Assembly: GCF_003585965.1 (NCBI RefSeq)
Contig: NZ_NRJF01000063.1
Coordinates: forward strand, 1-35,074
DNA length: 35,074 bases
Direction: 5' to 3'
Source: Psittacicella gerlachiana
Lineage (GTDB): Bacteria > Pseudomonadota > Gammaproteobacteria > Enterobacterales > Psittacicellaceae
Both the position numbers and the translations under genes were made by a program. Below are positions 18,479-26,420 of this stretch, in pieces (within the stretch, counting starts at the first letter, position 1; every line of letters starts with the position of its first letter). The notes beneath the pieces were generated by a model. That model was not told the origin of the DNA. It worked only from the letters and a program-made list of their open reading frames with translations, and did not search any database.

Positions 18479-18511
18479 AAACTCCTAAAGCTTAGCTTTG
18501 GGAGTTTTTTT
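18479..18511 (+). terminator. Terminator of the glycosyltransferase operon
   Basis: A near-perfect stem of AAACTCC-T-AAAGC (18479-18491) and GCTTT-G-GGAGTTT (18495-18507), with one T-G wobble and a 3-nt loop, is followed by a run of T up to 18511. It lies about 120 bp after the last operon gene and points rightwards. Confidence 0.88.
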
Positions 18512-18514
18512 ATA

Positions 18515-18557
18515 CAAAAAATAGTGGGCAAGTAAAGTTGCCTTACCTGCCCACTAT
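18515..18557 (-). terminator. Terminator of cyaA
   Basis: ATAGTGGGCA (18521-18530) pairs perfectly with TGCCCACTAT (18548-18557). An inner GTAA/TTAC extends the stem across one mismatch. On the minus strand it is followed by a T run (complement of 18516-18521). It lies 15 bp after the cyaA stop and back to back with the plus-strand terminator. Confidence 0.88.
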
Positions 18558-18572
18558 AAGAGAGTGAGAAAT

Positions 18573-21500
18573 CTATAAATCATGAACTAAAGTGAAAGGA
18601 TGAATTACACCACTCCACTCGGGAATTAATTTTACTTGGCTATACCAAGCCTCTGATGTTTCTCCAAGACTATAAACTTCAAGATTTAAAAGTTTTGACG
18701 TAACTTGAGGAAACACCGTCCATAAAGCCGCCGGAAGAATTTTGCTAATTTCTCCTTGTACCCCTAAATAAGTAGTTAACTCTTGTTCGGGAGTACTTAA
18801 GTAGAGATCATAACCTTGTTCTTGTCCTTTAATAAAAATTTGCATTTTTCCTATATGACAAAGCTTAAAATCTAACGGAGCTTGATAATGGGTATAAGGT
18901 AAGTGACAAGAAGCTACAGTAAAATTCCGCATAAACTCTTGCCTTAAAATTGTCGCTCGACTTTGTTCGACAATTAAGTCTTCCCATTCTTGATTATGTA
19001 GCTTAGCTTGAATCGCTCGGAGTAAAAGCTGATTTATCGTCCCAACACTATTACCATTTAGCTTATTTAAAGAAATACTTGGTAAAGCTTGTGGTTGAGT
19101 GTGTTTACGTAAGTAACGGATTAAATTAGCTAAAGCTTGTCTTCCGGTAAAACGTATATTACGATAAGTACCAACCCGAGTAATATATACTAAACTTAAA
19201 TAATCAATAAACTCTCCACTAATCCCCACTAAATTGCTTCCTAATTTTTCTAAACTATTTTTTAAGCCACTTAAATTATTAGCTTTAAGGGATGGTAAAT
19301 ATTTCACAAAAATGTAAGCAGTCGCAATTTGTTCCTCTTCTTCGAGATAGGCAAGGGTAAAAATGCGTGAGAGATGACTAAAGGTAGATACCACAGGAGA
19401 AGCATTCTCTAAAGTACTTGGCATTAACAATTCATCTAAATCGCTTTCTGGCTCTCGAGTTAGGGTTAGCTTTTGTTCTTGCCCTTGCTTACCTTGAGCC
19501 AAACTTATCTTCTCAGTAGAGTTACTTTCTAGCTTGGAGTTATTTTCATTCTCAAATTTACTTGGGGTTAGAGTCCCAACACTATGGGCATGATTTAGAA
19601 GATGATTTGCGATCTCTAGTCGACGATTGCGTACTAAATTGGTTACTTTAAGCTCAACTTGAGTATAGCGTTTTACCACCTCTAAATCTGAACATTCTTC
19701 TCCCAAGTAGCTTCCAAGATTTTGAGCCACGGAAATTAATTGCTTACCGCTTAAACTTGGGTTAATCACAATGCGATTCATTAAACCATAACATTGTTGT
19801 TGATGTACTAAAGGATAGACTTCAATTACCTGAGTAGATTCTGTTTCCGAGCTTACTTGATCCACAAAAGAATTGCTTACTTGGTAACTATGAATGGTTT
19901 TAAAATCAAAATTATCATCAACGACCAGAGGACGAGGTGAGTTGCCACCTAACATACTTAGATACATTTCTAAACGCTCTTCAGTTTCTGTTTGAGATTT
20001 TAGAGCTAAAGCATGATTAGAAGCGTCATAATGCACCGCTTTGGTTAAGGCTTGTAAACAATCATCTTGTTGCAATTGCGCTTGAGTTTTTTGATCAAGT
20101 AATACTGTAATCTCCATAATCCCCGTTCCAGCTCCCACAAATCTTGGTAAGACTTGTGGAAGTAAGGAGTTAGAATCTTCAGCATCAATAAAATCTAACT
20201 CTAATCTCTGTTCTAAAACATAAGCAACTTTTTTGCCCAGTTCGAGAACAAGATGATCATCGGTGAGGTAATGCAGATTTTGATGATAAACTTGAATTTG
20301 CTCAGTACCTGTAATACCTATTTTTACTTGTGCATAATATAGATTACCCAAATAATTTATATAATCTCGATTTCCAAGATTAGCCGTGAGGAAGTTATTT
20401 AGCACAAAAAGCAAAATGCTTGGATCATAATTAAACCAATGCAAGTTACCGCGTACGGGCAAGATTAAATCTTCTTTAGCAATTACTTGTAACTTAGGTT
20501 TAACCGGAGCTTGAGGTTGTAAACTATGATATTTCTTTTGTGTTCCTAAACTATAGCACCTATAGCTTCCTTTAAAATTAACCGCTTGAGGCTTAACTTT
20601 AGCTTGAACTAATAACTCCTGGTAAAGAGGAAAATATCCGTTGGATATATAGCTAAGTCCTCGATCTTGCCACCTTGCTTGCGAAAAGCCTTTAGCTTTT
20701 AACTCTTTTTCTATCTCTTGATTGGCAACCAAAGCAATTACTTGGTGCTGGTTCAGCAATGGTTGTTGCGGACGCCAAACATAAGTTCGAGGTTGCAATA
20801 CTTGAGCTAAATCTACCTGGGCATCTTGGGCTAAACTTCTTAAAACCTCTAGTCCCGGATGCTCGGTTAAAATATAAAAGGATGCAAAAGAAAGATTTTC
20901 ATGATCTAGAACCTGAAATCTATGCCTCTGCTCGGCTAATTCTTCAAGATTTACCTTATAATTCGCCTCTGATTCAAGCTTATCTTTACCGAGAGTAACA
21001 CTTGGAGGTTGGATAGCCAACATTTTTCCAAGTGTACGATCAAGAGAAGCCACACGAGATTTAGCTTTAACCAGCACTTGATCCAAAAATCTGTTTTCCG
21101 AATCAGCTGAAGCTACGGCTGTATAGCTCAAATGTTTTTGGAGCTGATCTACAGTTTGCAAATCTATAGTAACAAAATTACTTTCACCATTACCCTTTTG
21201 CGGACCATGTGAAATTAACTCAGGTTGAGACCAAAGAATATCCGTATTTTGATTTAACACGTCAACACTAAGTTCGTGCTCCTCAGTTACTTTAGCAACT
21301 CTAGATTTATTAAACTTAGTTGCTAAAAAATGAGCAATTTTAGTTTTTTGTTCAGGGTTAGCTTCTACTTGCCAAGTTAAACTCGCTAAAAAAGCTAACT
21401 CTTTGGCAAAGGTTCTCTCTACTAAGGCTTGAACTCCAAGGCAAGCTTGCTGTACTACTCTTGTTATTGAGGCTGATCTTAAACGTAAAATTTTTACGGT

Positions 21501-24500
21501 ATAACCACTTTGCCCTAACTCAGGTAAAAAGTTTTTTAATTTAAAACTTTGAGCTTCAAGCTTAATTTCTTGTTGCCACTCTCGATAACTAAAAGCCAAA
21601 CTCGGCACAAAAGTATAAGCACTTAACTTGAGTTCTTGGAAATTTAAATAAAAACTCGCTAAAGTTTTAATTAATTTTACCCGTTCAAAAGCTTGGGCTT
21701 GAGAAGGTTCATCATCCTCTTGAGCAGCAAATTCTTGACTAGCTTCTTGAGCTAATAATAGTTTTGGCACTTGAAATTTAGTAACCGATTTAAGAGTTTT
21801 TTCCGCTTGATATGGAAACTCTCCAGCTTGTCCACTAATGCGTAAACGTAAATATTCACTGTTACGTAAACTTAAAGGTAAATCTGCTTCCGAGCTTGGA
21901 ATCAGTTGTTGGTAATCACTTACTTGATACCAAGCTTGTAAACCTTGCGTTCCAGCTTGAGATTGATAATGAAGTACTAAAGCTGATTTAGTTGCGCTTT
22001 GCTCTAACTCTAAAGGAAAATTAAGATTAATCCCTAGAGCATGCTCAGATGATACATGAGAAGCTGTTGGCAACCAATGTAACTGCTGTTGTGCATCCAC
22101 GGTTAAAAGTGGATAGGTCTCTTTGGACTTACTTGCCTCTTCTAACGATGCTGTCAATTGCGTAGCAAAGTCGATTCCTTCTTGTACTTGAGCTTGGTAA
22201 ATTTTATTCTCTTCGGCTTCGAGTGAAGCAGAAGCTGGAAAATTAATAGCCAAGCTTTGTTCTCTGTTCCTAGTTGCCCCTAGCTCTTGAGTATTCTCTA
22301 GGTTTACTCCATGACTACTCGCTACACCTGTAAATGACAAACTATTTACTTGGTTAAGGTTTACTTCACTTAGATTTACTTGAGATTGCTCTAAATTTGA
22401 GGTAAGAGAAAAGTTCTGCGTTTCTAGTTGATGCGAAAAATCATTAAAGTATTCTGACTGTTCAAGAAAAGCGTTAAGATCACTAACTTCTCGAGCATTG
22501 AGTTTACTCGACTTTCTCTTCGTTAGTTCTCGCGTAAATAATGCTTCTACCGCACTCGTATAATTGATCAAGGTAAAAGCCCGCTCTTCAGTAGCACCTT
22601 GAATTTGAGCTTGCTCAGTTTCAAGTTCTCCTAAAAAATGCTCGTGATTAGTATCAACAAAAATATAGTCCGATAAACGACGAGAAAGACGACTAAAGTA
22701 ATCTCCTTTTTTACGTAGTCCGCGAATTAAATTCACTAGTAGTTCTTGACTATAATAAGGATTTTCTTTTAATTGTAATTGCGTTTTATTGGTAATTAAA
22801 CCATTAAAATAGCACCAGCAAACTAAACTAATAAAATCATATTTAACTTCAATATGCTTACGCTCGGGATTTAGGCCAGGGTTGTTTTTATCTATGTTAA
22901 CTACATACCAAACAACTTCATCTTCATCATTTTGAGTAAAATAGCCAAAATACAAATAATTTTCAGCAAGATCTAATTCAGGATAACGATTATAAATTTT
23001 TATTTGGTTACGGTGATTTACAAACAATGAAGATACCGTACGCTCTATTTCTCGTAACTCTTGATGATCTGCAAAACTAATTTGTAAACTATTAGTTTGC
23101 ACACTGCTTTTAACTAAGAAGTTATACAACTGTAAATAGGTTTTAATTAAAGCTCGTTTATAGTTATCTGAATACTTAACTAACTCCCCAATATGCCAAA
23201 AACGAAAACGAAGTGCGAGTTTTACATCAACCTGACTAATAAAATTAGCATATTTATTTCTCAGGCGTACGGTCATTACTCTTAGTTCACTAGGTACAGA
23301 AATAAATCTATCGGGAACATCTAGATGCTCAAGTAAATAGTCTACCGCTTGATTCTCAGTTAACTTGAGCTCGTGCATAATATTCTGCACACTTGGAGCA
23401 AAAAGTTTATTTACCTTAAGTAAAAAACTTGTAAACACTAGATAAGCACGTTCATTATCATTAATCAAAATAAGGTACTGCATTACCTTATCAAGCACTA
23501 ATTCATAAGCATCAAAATGTAATTTGGAAGTAAGAAAAACACTGGCACTAGTTTGTTGATCTTGATAAATCTTTTGCCAAATATGTAAATAATCACTATT
23601 GGTTGCTTTAATCGCCTCATGTAGCTCTCGTTCTCGACTTAACTCTTGCTTTACCGAAGTTAATGGTAACTTAGTTCCCTCTTGTAAAATCTTTTTCTTC
23701 ATTTGTACTGAAACTAATTCTGAATTCGGAAACTCACTAAAATAAGCTTCAAGTAAACAAATTTTTATAAAAGATTTAAAAGGATTTTGTAAACCTTTAT
23801 AAATGAGCCAAAGAGAAGTCGCATAAAAGGCTTGACGACTTAAATGATCTACCTCCATACCCCCAAAGTCAATCCAATCACTTAAAGTAATAAGATTAAA
23901 ATCGAGATAAGCTTGTTTTACTTCTTGATAACTATAGCCTTTGATCTCAGGTAAGAAATACCATAGTAACCACTTACCTGCAATTTTAGTTGCTGAACGA
24001 TAAAACTCATCGAGTAAAAAGATTTTCTCTCGAATCCCATCTTCAGCAAGAAATTGATTATTATGACGATTGTAAAGGAGATGTTGACTATCTACTAAAT
24101 AAAAACTAGCTTCTACATGATGCGTCTCTTGTAACCAAGCACTAATTAATTGTAGCTTTTTATATAAAGCTTGGCGAGCTTCTTGAGTTAAATCTTGCTC
24201 AACTACTATCCATAAATCTAAATCAGAATCTGCAGTAAAGGTTACTGAAGTAACCGACCCCATGACATAGATGCCTTGAATTTGAGTCTTACTTGGCTCT
24301 TCTAATAGGTGGTAGCTGATTTCGACGTAATCAGCAAAATTTTTGCATTGCTTGCTATCGACCAAAAAATTAGCCACCCCAAAAGGAGCATGAGGCACAT
24401 AAAACTTCATACTCGGGTGATTAAAATGTAGAATATAGGGAATATTTATAAGAAAGTCACGAATACTCGGTGACTTAGACGCAAGAGTGAACTCATAGCG

Positions 24501-24584
24501 ATTTTGATGAAAACTACTCATCGCTTGGATATTATGCCTGAGTTCTTCTTGGGCTTGAGTGTAGGTTAAGCCAACTCGTTTCAT
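18573..24584 (-). CDS. cyaA: Class I adenylate cyclase, greatly enlarged
   Basis: This enzyme converts ATP to cAMP. The N-terminal catalytic region (about 1-440) matches class I cyclases: IYVMGSVTSVTFTADSDLDL with G109, S110 and the metal-binding D121 and D123 of DLDLW, then ASFYLVD (about 159-165), FLLDEFYRSATKIAGKWLLW and SLWLIYKGLQNPFKSFIKI. Further blocks fit the C-terminal regulatory part of the family: FISLVCWCYFNGLITNKTQL (near 581-600), then YITRVGTYRNIRFTGRQALA (near 1795-1815) and MQIFIKGQEQGYDLYLST (near 1913-1930). Between about 655 and 1780 lies a long segment I do not recognise, partly Gln/Ser/Asn-rich. Enteric CyaA is about 850 aa; this is 2003 aa in one intact frame. A good AAAGGAA ribosome site precedes the ATG. 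It is transcribed alone and ends at its own terminator. Confidence 0.92.
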   Translation of the reverse strand: MKRVGLTYTQAQEELRHNIQAMSSFHQNRYEFTLASKSPSIRDFLINIPYILHFNHPSMKFYVPHAPFGVANFLVDSKQCKNFADYVEISYHLLEEPSKTQIQGIYVMGSVTSVTFTADSDLDLWIVVEQDLTQEARQALYKKLQLISAWLQETHHVEASFYLVDSQHLLYNRHNNQFLAEDGIREKIFLLDEFYRSATKIAGKWLLWYFLPEIKGYSYQEVKQAYLDFNLITLSDWIDFGGMEVDHLSRQAFYATSLWLIYKGLQNPFKSFIKICLLEAYFSEFPNSELVSVQMKKKILQEGTKLPLTSVKQELSRERELHEAIKATNSDYLHIWQKIYQDQQTSASVFLTSKLHFDAYELVLDKVMQYLILINDNERAYLVFTSFLLKVNKLFAPSVQNIMHELKLTENQAVDYLLEHLDVPDRFISVPSELRVMTVRLRNKYANFISQVDVKLALRFRFWHIGELVKYSDNYKRALIKTYLQLYNFLVKSSVQTNSLQISFADHQELREIERTVSSLFVNHRNQIKIYNRYPELDLAENYLYFGYFTQNDEDEVVWYVVNIDKNNPGLNPERKHIEVKYDFISLVCWCYFNGLITNKTQLQLKENPYYSQELLVNLIRGLRKKGDYFSRLSRRLSDYIFVDTNHEHFLGELETEQAQIQGATEERAFTLINYTSAVEALFTRELTKRKSSKLNAREVSDLNAFLEQSEYFNDFSHQLETQNFSLTSNLEQSQVNLSEVNLNQVNSLSFTGVASSHGVNLENTQELGATRNREQSLAINFPASASLEAEENKIYQAQVQEGIDFATQLTASLEEASKSKETYPLLTVDAQQQLHWLPTASHVSSEHALGINLNFPLELEQSATKSALVLHYQSQAGTQGLQAWYQVSDYQQLIPSSEADLPLSLRNSEYLRLRISGQAGEFPYQAEKTLKSVTKFQVPKLLLAQEASQEFAAQEDDEPSQAQAFERVKLIKTLASFYLNFQELKLSAYTFVPSLAFSYREWQQEIKLEAQSFKLKNFLPELGQSGYTVKILRLRSASITRVVQQACLGVQALVERTFAKELAFLASLTWQVEANPEQKTKIAHFLATKFNKSRVAKVTEEHELSVDVLNQNTDILWSQPELISHGPQKGNGESNFVTIDLQTVDQLQKHLSYTAVASADSENRFLDQVLVKAKSRVASLDRTLGKMLAIQPPSVTLGKDKLESEANYKVNLEELAEQRHRFQVLDHENLSFASFYILTEHPGLEVLRSLAQDAQVDLAQVLQPRTYVWRPQQPLLNQHQVIALVANQEIEKELKAKGFSQARWQDRGLSYISNGYFPLYQELLVQAKVKPQAVNFKGSYRCYSLGTQKKYHSLQPQAPVKPKLQVIAKEDLILPVRGNLHWFNYDPSILLFVLNNFLTANLGNRDYINYLGNLYYAQVKIGITGTEQIQVYHQNLHYLTDDHLVLELGKKVAYVLEQRLELDFIDAEDSNSLLPQVLPRFVGAGTGIMEITVLLDQKTQAQLQQDDCLQALTKAVHYDASNHALALKSQTETEERLEMYLSMLGGNSPRPLVVDDNFDFKTIHSYQVSNSFVDQVSSETESTQVIEVYPLVHQQQCYGLMNRIVINPSLSGKQLISVAQNLGSYLGEECSDLEVVKRYTQVELKVTNLVRNRRLEIANHLLNHAHSVGTLTPSKFENENNSKLESNSTEKISLAQGKQGQEQKLTLTREPESDLDELLMPSTLENASPVVSTFSHLSRIFTLAYLEEEEQIATAYIFVKYLPSLKANNLSGLKNSLEKLGSNLVGISGEFIDYLSLVYITRVGTYRNIRFTGRQALANLIRYLRKHTQPQALPSISLNKLNGNSVGTINQLLLRAIQAKLHNQEWEDLIVEQSRATILRQEFMRNFTVASCHLPYTHYQAPLDFKLCHIGKMQIFIKGQEQGYDLYLSTPEQELTTYLGVQGEISKILPAALWTVFPQVTSKLLNLEVYSLGETSEAWYSQVKLIPEWSGVIHPFTLVHDL

Positions 24585-24599
24585 ATAAGTTTCCTTTTA

Positions 24600-24613
24600 T
24601 TGCTAGATAGCAA
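24600..24613 (-). promoter_or_regulatory. Palindrome just upstream of the cyaA ribosome site
   Basis: TTGCTA-GA-TAGCAA is a 14-bp inverted repeat ending 16 bp before the cyaA ATG and abutting the AAAGGAA ribosome site. It could be an operator or a leader hairpin affecting initiation. Confidence 0.45.
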
Positions 24614-24616
24614 GCA

Positions 24617-24645
24617 TTTATAGAGAAAACTAGTTTTTAAAGGAA
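24617..24645 (-). promoter_or_regulatory. Possible cyaA promoter with internal palindrome
   Basis: On the minus strand TATAAA (24622-24617) could be a -10, with TTCCTT (24645-24640) 17 bp upstream as a poor -35. The perfect 12-bp palindrome AAAACTAGTTTT (24626-24637) sits between them, where a regulator could block or activate. The palindrome is seen directly; the promoter is a guess. Confidence 0.3.
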
Positions 24646-24823
24646 AGATAAAATTCTATTCCTGAGCTTAGTTACAGGAAGGATGAAAAATGATTATTTT
24701 GCTTAATCTTACCTATTTTACTATTTTTTATCTAAAAAATCCGTTTCTTAAAACATTTTTTGTCGTAAATTTTTATCTAATTTTTTTCTCATAAAAAAAA
24801 TTACTTTTTATCTTCTTATTTAA

Positions 24824-24867
24824 GCATAAGTTAAACTAAAAGATAGCAAAAAATTTAGTTTTTATGC
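24824..24867. repeat. Bulged inverted repeat upstream of cyaA
   Basis: GCATAA (24824-24829) and AAACTAAA (24833-24840) pair with TTTAGTTT (24854-24861) and TTATGC (24862-24867). That gives 14 bp with a 3-nt bulge and a 13-nt loop. No terminator-like T run belongs clearly to it. Confidence 0.5.
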
Positions 24868-24872
24868 AAAAA

Positions 24873-24889
24873 TGTTGTTACTAACAACA
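24873..24889. promoter_or_regulatory. Perfect operator-like palindrome upstream of cyaA
   Basis: TGTTGTTA-C-TAACAACA is a 17-bp perfect dyad flanked by A and T tracts, six bases from the preceding bulged repeat. The dyad and its flanks resemble a dimeric regulator site more than an RNA hairpin, because the natural loop would be very short. It is about 290 bp upstream of cyaA. Confidence 0.45.
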
Positions 24890-25135
24890 GTTTTTTAGGT
24901 ATGTTCCTTTAATTCACTTATATAGTTTAATGGCTTTAAAAATTTTATCCATGCTCTCTTTCTAAAAATTTAATACAATACAAAGTAAGACCTTGATAAA
25001 CTCGTTAAGCAGTGAAAAATCTTTTTACAATCTAAAAAAGATGAGTTCTAAACTCAAGCTTAAAAAGAAATTAAACAGCTCAAAGAAATTAAAAGCCCCA
25101 AGGAGAGAAAAAGCTATAGGTCATTTCCTAATTTT

Positions 25136-26023
25136 TTACCAAGCTTTATCTTTACCCTCTACGATTAAAAAATCAATTAATGCTCTTACTCGAGCTGGCA
25201 TATGTTGACGTGAGGTATACACCGCATAAATATCCAAAGTTATAACTTGCCAATCAGCTAACACCACTTGCAATTTTCCCGCTTCTACTTGCTCATTAAT
25301 TAGGTAATTAGGTAACATCGCAATCCCACTATGGGCAAGTACTGCCGACATTACTGTAGCCGTATCATTCGAAGTAAAACTACTTTTAGTAATTACATCT
25401 ACTTTTTCTAAATCTTTGGTTAAAGTTAGAGCTACATTCTCAAATAATACATGACTAATAAAATTATGAGTTTCAAGTTCTTGTGGAGTGTGCGGAACAC
25501 CATGTTTTTGTAAATACTCTGGAGTAGCCACAAACGTAGAATGACAAACTCCGATCTTTCTTGCAATTAGAGATTCATCGATTTTATTACTAAAACGAAT
25601 AGCCAAATCTATGCGATCACTAATTAAATCTAGACTTGAATCTGCTACTTGTAAATGAATTTTTACTTGCGGATGTAATTGTTGAAATTTTACTAAGATT
25701 TGACTAAGCTCTGTTATTGCAAATGAAATACTGGTAGTAATACGAATACTGCCACTTAGTTCTTGTGGGGAATCTTTTACAGTTTGCACGCCATCTACTA
25801 GCTGCAGAATTTGCTGACATTGCCTTAAAGCTTGCTCTCCATCTGTAGTTAAAGTAACATTGCGTGTTGTACGATTAAATAGACGTATTCCCAACCAATC
25901 TTCAAGATAACTAATATAACGTGATACCTTAGCGGTAGACATCTCAAGTTTTTGGGCAGCTTCCGTAAAACTCCCTAAGTGAGCCACTTGTAAAAATACT
26001 TCCATTGCTTGAATCCGATCCAT
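25136..26023 (-). CDS. LysR-type transcriptional regulator
   Basis: This 295-aa protein has the usual length for the family. The N-terminal winged helix-turn-helix (about 1-60) is clear: MDRIQAMEVFLQVAHLGSFT, AAQKLEMSTAKVSRYISYLE and RLFNRTTRNVTLTTDGE. The effector-binding domain follows (about 90-290), with the SGSIRITTSISFA opening typical of the CrgA/AaeR-like subgroup. The ligand and targets are unknown. It is divergent from hflK with 397 bp between, so it may control itself or hflKC, but an ordinary LysR arrangement is only suggestive here. A GAGAGG ribosome-site-like stretch lies about 10 nt before the ATG. No convincing terminator was seen downstream. Confidence 0.9.
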   Translation of the reverse strand: MDRIQAMEVFLQVAHLGSFTEAAQKLEMSTAKVSRYISYLEDWLGIRLFNRTTRNVTLTTDGEQALRQCQQILQLVDGVQTVKDSPQELSGSIRITTSISFAITELSQILVKFQQLHPQVKIHLQVADSSLDLISDRIDLAIRFSNKIDESLIARKIGVCHSTFVATPEYLQKHGVPHTPQELETHNFISHVLFENVALTLTKDLEKVDVITKSSFTSNDTATVMSAVLAHSGIAMLPNYLINEQVEAGKLQVVLADWQVITLDIYAVYTSRQHMPARVRALIDFLIVEGKDKAW

Positions 26024-26081
26024 ACTTCTTATCCTCTCTTGATCTTGAGCTTACTTAACTTAGCTCTAAGCTCTATAACTT

Positions 26082-26110
26082 ATTATACCTTGAGAACTAA
26101 AAATCTTAAA
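26082..26110 (-). promoter_or_regulatory. Likely lysR promoter
   Basis: On the minus strand a perfect TATAAT (26087-26082) lies about 60 bp upstream of the lysR ATG. A weak -35 TTTAAG (26110-26105) sits at 17-bp spacing. Confidence 0.45.
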
Positions 26111-26190
26111 TCTAAGCTAAAAATCCCTTAAAACTTTTATGGATATATTTTATTTTTCCTTAATAAATTATACAAAATCTACGAAAAATC

Positions 26191-26219
26191 TTGGGGATTA
26201 TGCTTATAACTGCTATAAT
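26191..26219 (+). promoter_or_regulatory. hflKC promoter with extended -10
   Basis: TTGGGG (26191-26196) and a perfect TATAAT (26214-26219) are 17 bp apart. TGC immediately before the -10 gives the extended TGnTATAAT form. Initiation near 26226 would give a leader of about 195 nt before hflK. Confidence 0.65.
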
Positions 26220-26268
26220 TAAATAAAAACTTGGTTTTATTTCCGTTTTTACTGGAGATTTTCTTCTT

Positions 26269-26383
26269 GGTTCGCCGATCAAATATCCTCTATTTTTTCT
26301 GCGAACCTAAAAATAATATATAAGTATTTCTTACTTATAAATTTTGCAGACTAATGTGAGATTAGCCGTAGATAATCTCTTAG
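26269..26383 (+). promoter_or_regulatory. Structured 5' leader of hflKC with three hairpins
   Basis: Three inverted repeats follow one another in the untranslated leader. GGTTCGC/GCGAACC is at 26269-26307 (7 bp, long AU-rich loop). TATAAGTA/TACTTATA is at 26319-26339 (8 bp, 5-nt loop). GAGATTA/TAATCTC is at 26358-26379 (7 bp), extended by CTAA/TTAG to 26351-26383. None has a terminator T run. The last ends about 25 nt before the TAAGGG ribosome site (26409-26414). Confidence 0.5.
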
Positions 26384-26420
26384 TAAAAACGACAACCTAA
26401 ATTAAATGTAAGGGTTACTA

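Larger units (their letters stand above)
24585..25135. other. Long AT-rich upstream region of cyaA
   Basis: This 551-bp gap separates the cyaA start from the lysR stop, both on the minus strand. I see no credible gene. It contains long A and T tracts and four separate inverted repeats (listed individually). That is much regulatory-looking structure for one gene, consistent with cyaA control, though no full CRP site (TGTGA-N6-TCACA) was seen. Confidence 0.5.

Noticed and set aside
24993-25208. Lys-rich 71-codon reading frame on the plus strand
   Set aside because: It begins with TTG, has no good ribosome site, overlaps the 3' end of lysR in antisense and has the composition expected of translated A-rich spacer.
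26355-26379. TGTGA as half of a CRP site upstream of hflK
   Set aside because: There is no TCACA half at the right spacing. The TGTGA overlaps the third leader hairpin and lies downstream of the likely start of transcription.
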